A stretch of DNA of 35,359 nt from an uncultured Brevundimonas sp. (GTDB lineage: Bacteria; Pseudomonadota; Alphaproteobacteria; Caulobacterales; Caulobacteraceae), in the NCBI RefSeq assembly GCF_947305955.1, contig NZ_CAMZFB010000030.1, positions 1 to 35,359 on the forward strand. Direction: 5' to 3'. Under the pieces are notes generated by a model. The model was not told the DNA's origin. It searched no databases and was given only the letters and a program-made list of their open reading frames with translations. This document shows positions 35,115-35,359 of the stretch, in pieces. How positions within the stretch are numbered: position 1 is the first letter of the stretch; every line of letters starts with the position of its first letter. Both the position numbers and the translations under genes were made by a program.

Positions 35115-35359
35115 TTAATCAATGGGCGTTCGGTTCAGCGCCTGCATCAAGATCGCGCTATCGACCGGCATCAGCTTCGGCCCGTCGGTCCACACCAGGG
35201 CCGCCTCGACCGTGCGCTCGGGATAGAGCTGGCGCAGGACGGCGGCATAGACCGCAAGCTGGGTCAGATAGGCCGGGTCGACATCCTCCAGACGATCCGG
35301 AGCCGGACGATTGGTCTTGTAATCGACCACCAGCACCCGGTCGGGAGTGATGACCAGAC
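35115..35359 (-). CDS. addA: Double-strand break repair helicase-nuclease AddA, C-terminal end (partial)
   Basis: The minus-strand frame is open to the right edge of the window and ends at 35115. The visible 80 or so residues read LVITPDRVLVVDYKTNRPAP and continue YLTQLAVYAAVLRQLYPERT. The D-Y-K-T-N motif and the following QL-x-VYA motif are the RecB-family nuclease active site that closes AddA. AddAB resects double-strand breaks for recombination in alphaproteobacteria. The N-terminal helicase lies outside the window. The adjacent trxA fits the usual addB-addA-trxA order. Confidence 0.85.
   Translation of the reverse strand, partial: LVITPDRVLVVDYKTNRPAPDRLEDVDPAYLTQLAVYAAVLRQLYPERTVEAALVWTDGPKLMPVDSAILMQALNRTPID

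Overview
The window is about 35 kb of GC-rich bacterial chromosome with densely packed housekeeping genes. It most likely comes from the alphaproteobacterial order Caulobacterales, and Brevundimonas is my best guess. Four things support this: the order mutM-echA-rpsT-dnaA-dnaN-recF-gyrB on the minus strand, the block trpF-trpB-trpA-accD-folC facing trxA-addA, a promoter upstream of rpsT that fits the Caulobacter housekeeping consensus (TTGAC-type -35 and GCTATA -10), and clustered GANTC sites (the CcrM methyltransferase target) upstream of dnaA. The genus is an inference; no 16S rRNA gene is present.

Layout. 1-9.9 kb: the replication-initiation block, reading leftward from mutM (base-excision repair), echA and rpsT through dnaA, dnaN, recF and gyrB. 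A rightward pair (a 38-residue membrane peptide and a SemiSWEET sugar transporter) sits between dnaN and recF. 10-14.1 kb: an OPT-family transporter, then a LysR regulator divergent from a YeiH-type transporter, with a clear operator-like inverted repeat between them. 14.2-18.1 kb: typA/bipA, a gene-free stretch with paired palindromic repeats, and an MprF/DUF2156-like membrane protein. 18.2-25 kb: accessory envelope and regulatory genes, namely a secreted acidic-tail protein, a GlsB/YeaQ small membrane protein, an XRE regulator, a HisN-type phosphatase, a small secreted protein, an exported alpha/beta hydrolase and a tandem pair of exported S41-like proteins. 25-29.2 kb: recQ, an RsmC-like rRNA methyltransferase coupled to an RsuA-type pseudouridine synthase, and a protein with a histone-H1-like lysine/alanine tail. 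29.3-35.4 kb: trpF, trpB, a small exported protein, trpA, accD and folC in one rightward run, converging on trxA and the 3' end of addA at the window edge.

How the genes work together. The left part handles initiation (DnaA), the sliding clamp (DnaN), gap repair (RecF) and supercoiling (GyrB). The right part makes tryptophan (TrpF, TrpB, TrpA), commits acetyl-CoA to fatty acids (AccD) and makes folates (FolC). Convergent gene pairs are mostly separated by strong bidirectional hairpin terminators.

I see no CRISPR array, tRNA, rRNA, insertion sequence, phage gene or complete new defence system. The most interesting signals are the GANTC cluster upstream of dnaA, the duplicated S41-like proteins that both lack the catalytic lysine, AccD without its zinc-ribbon cysteines, TrpA with Glu at the catalytic Asp60 position, an exported protein coupled inside the trp operon, and the repeat module between typA and the MprF-like gene.
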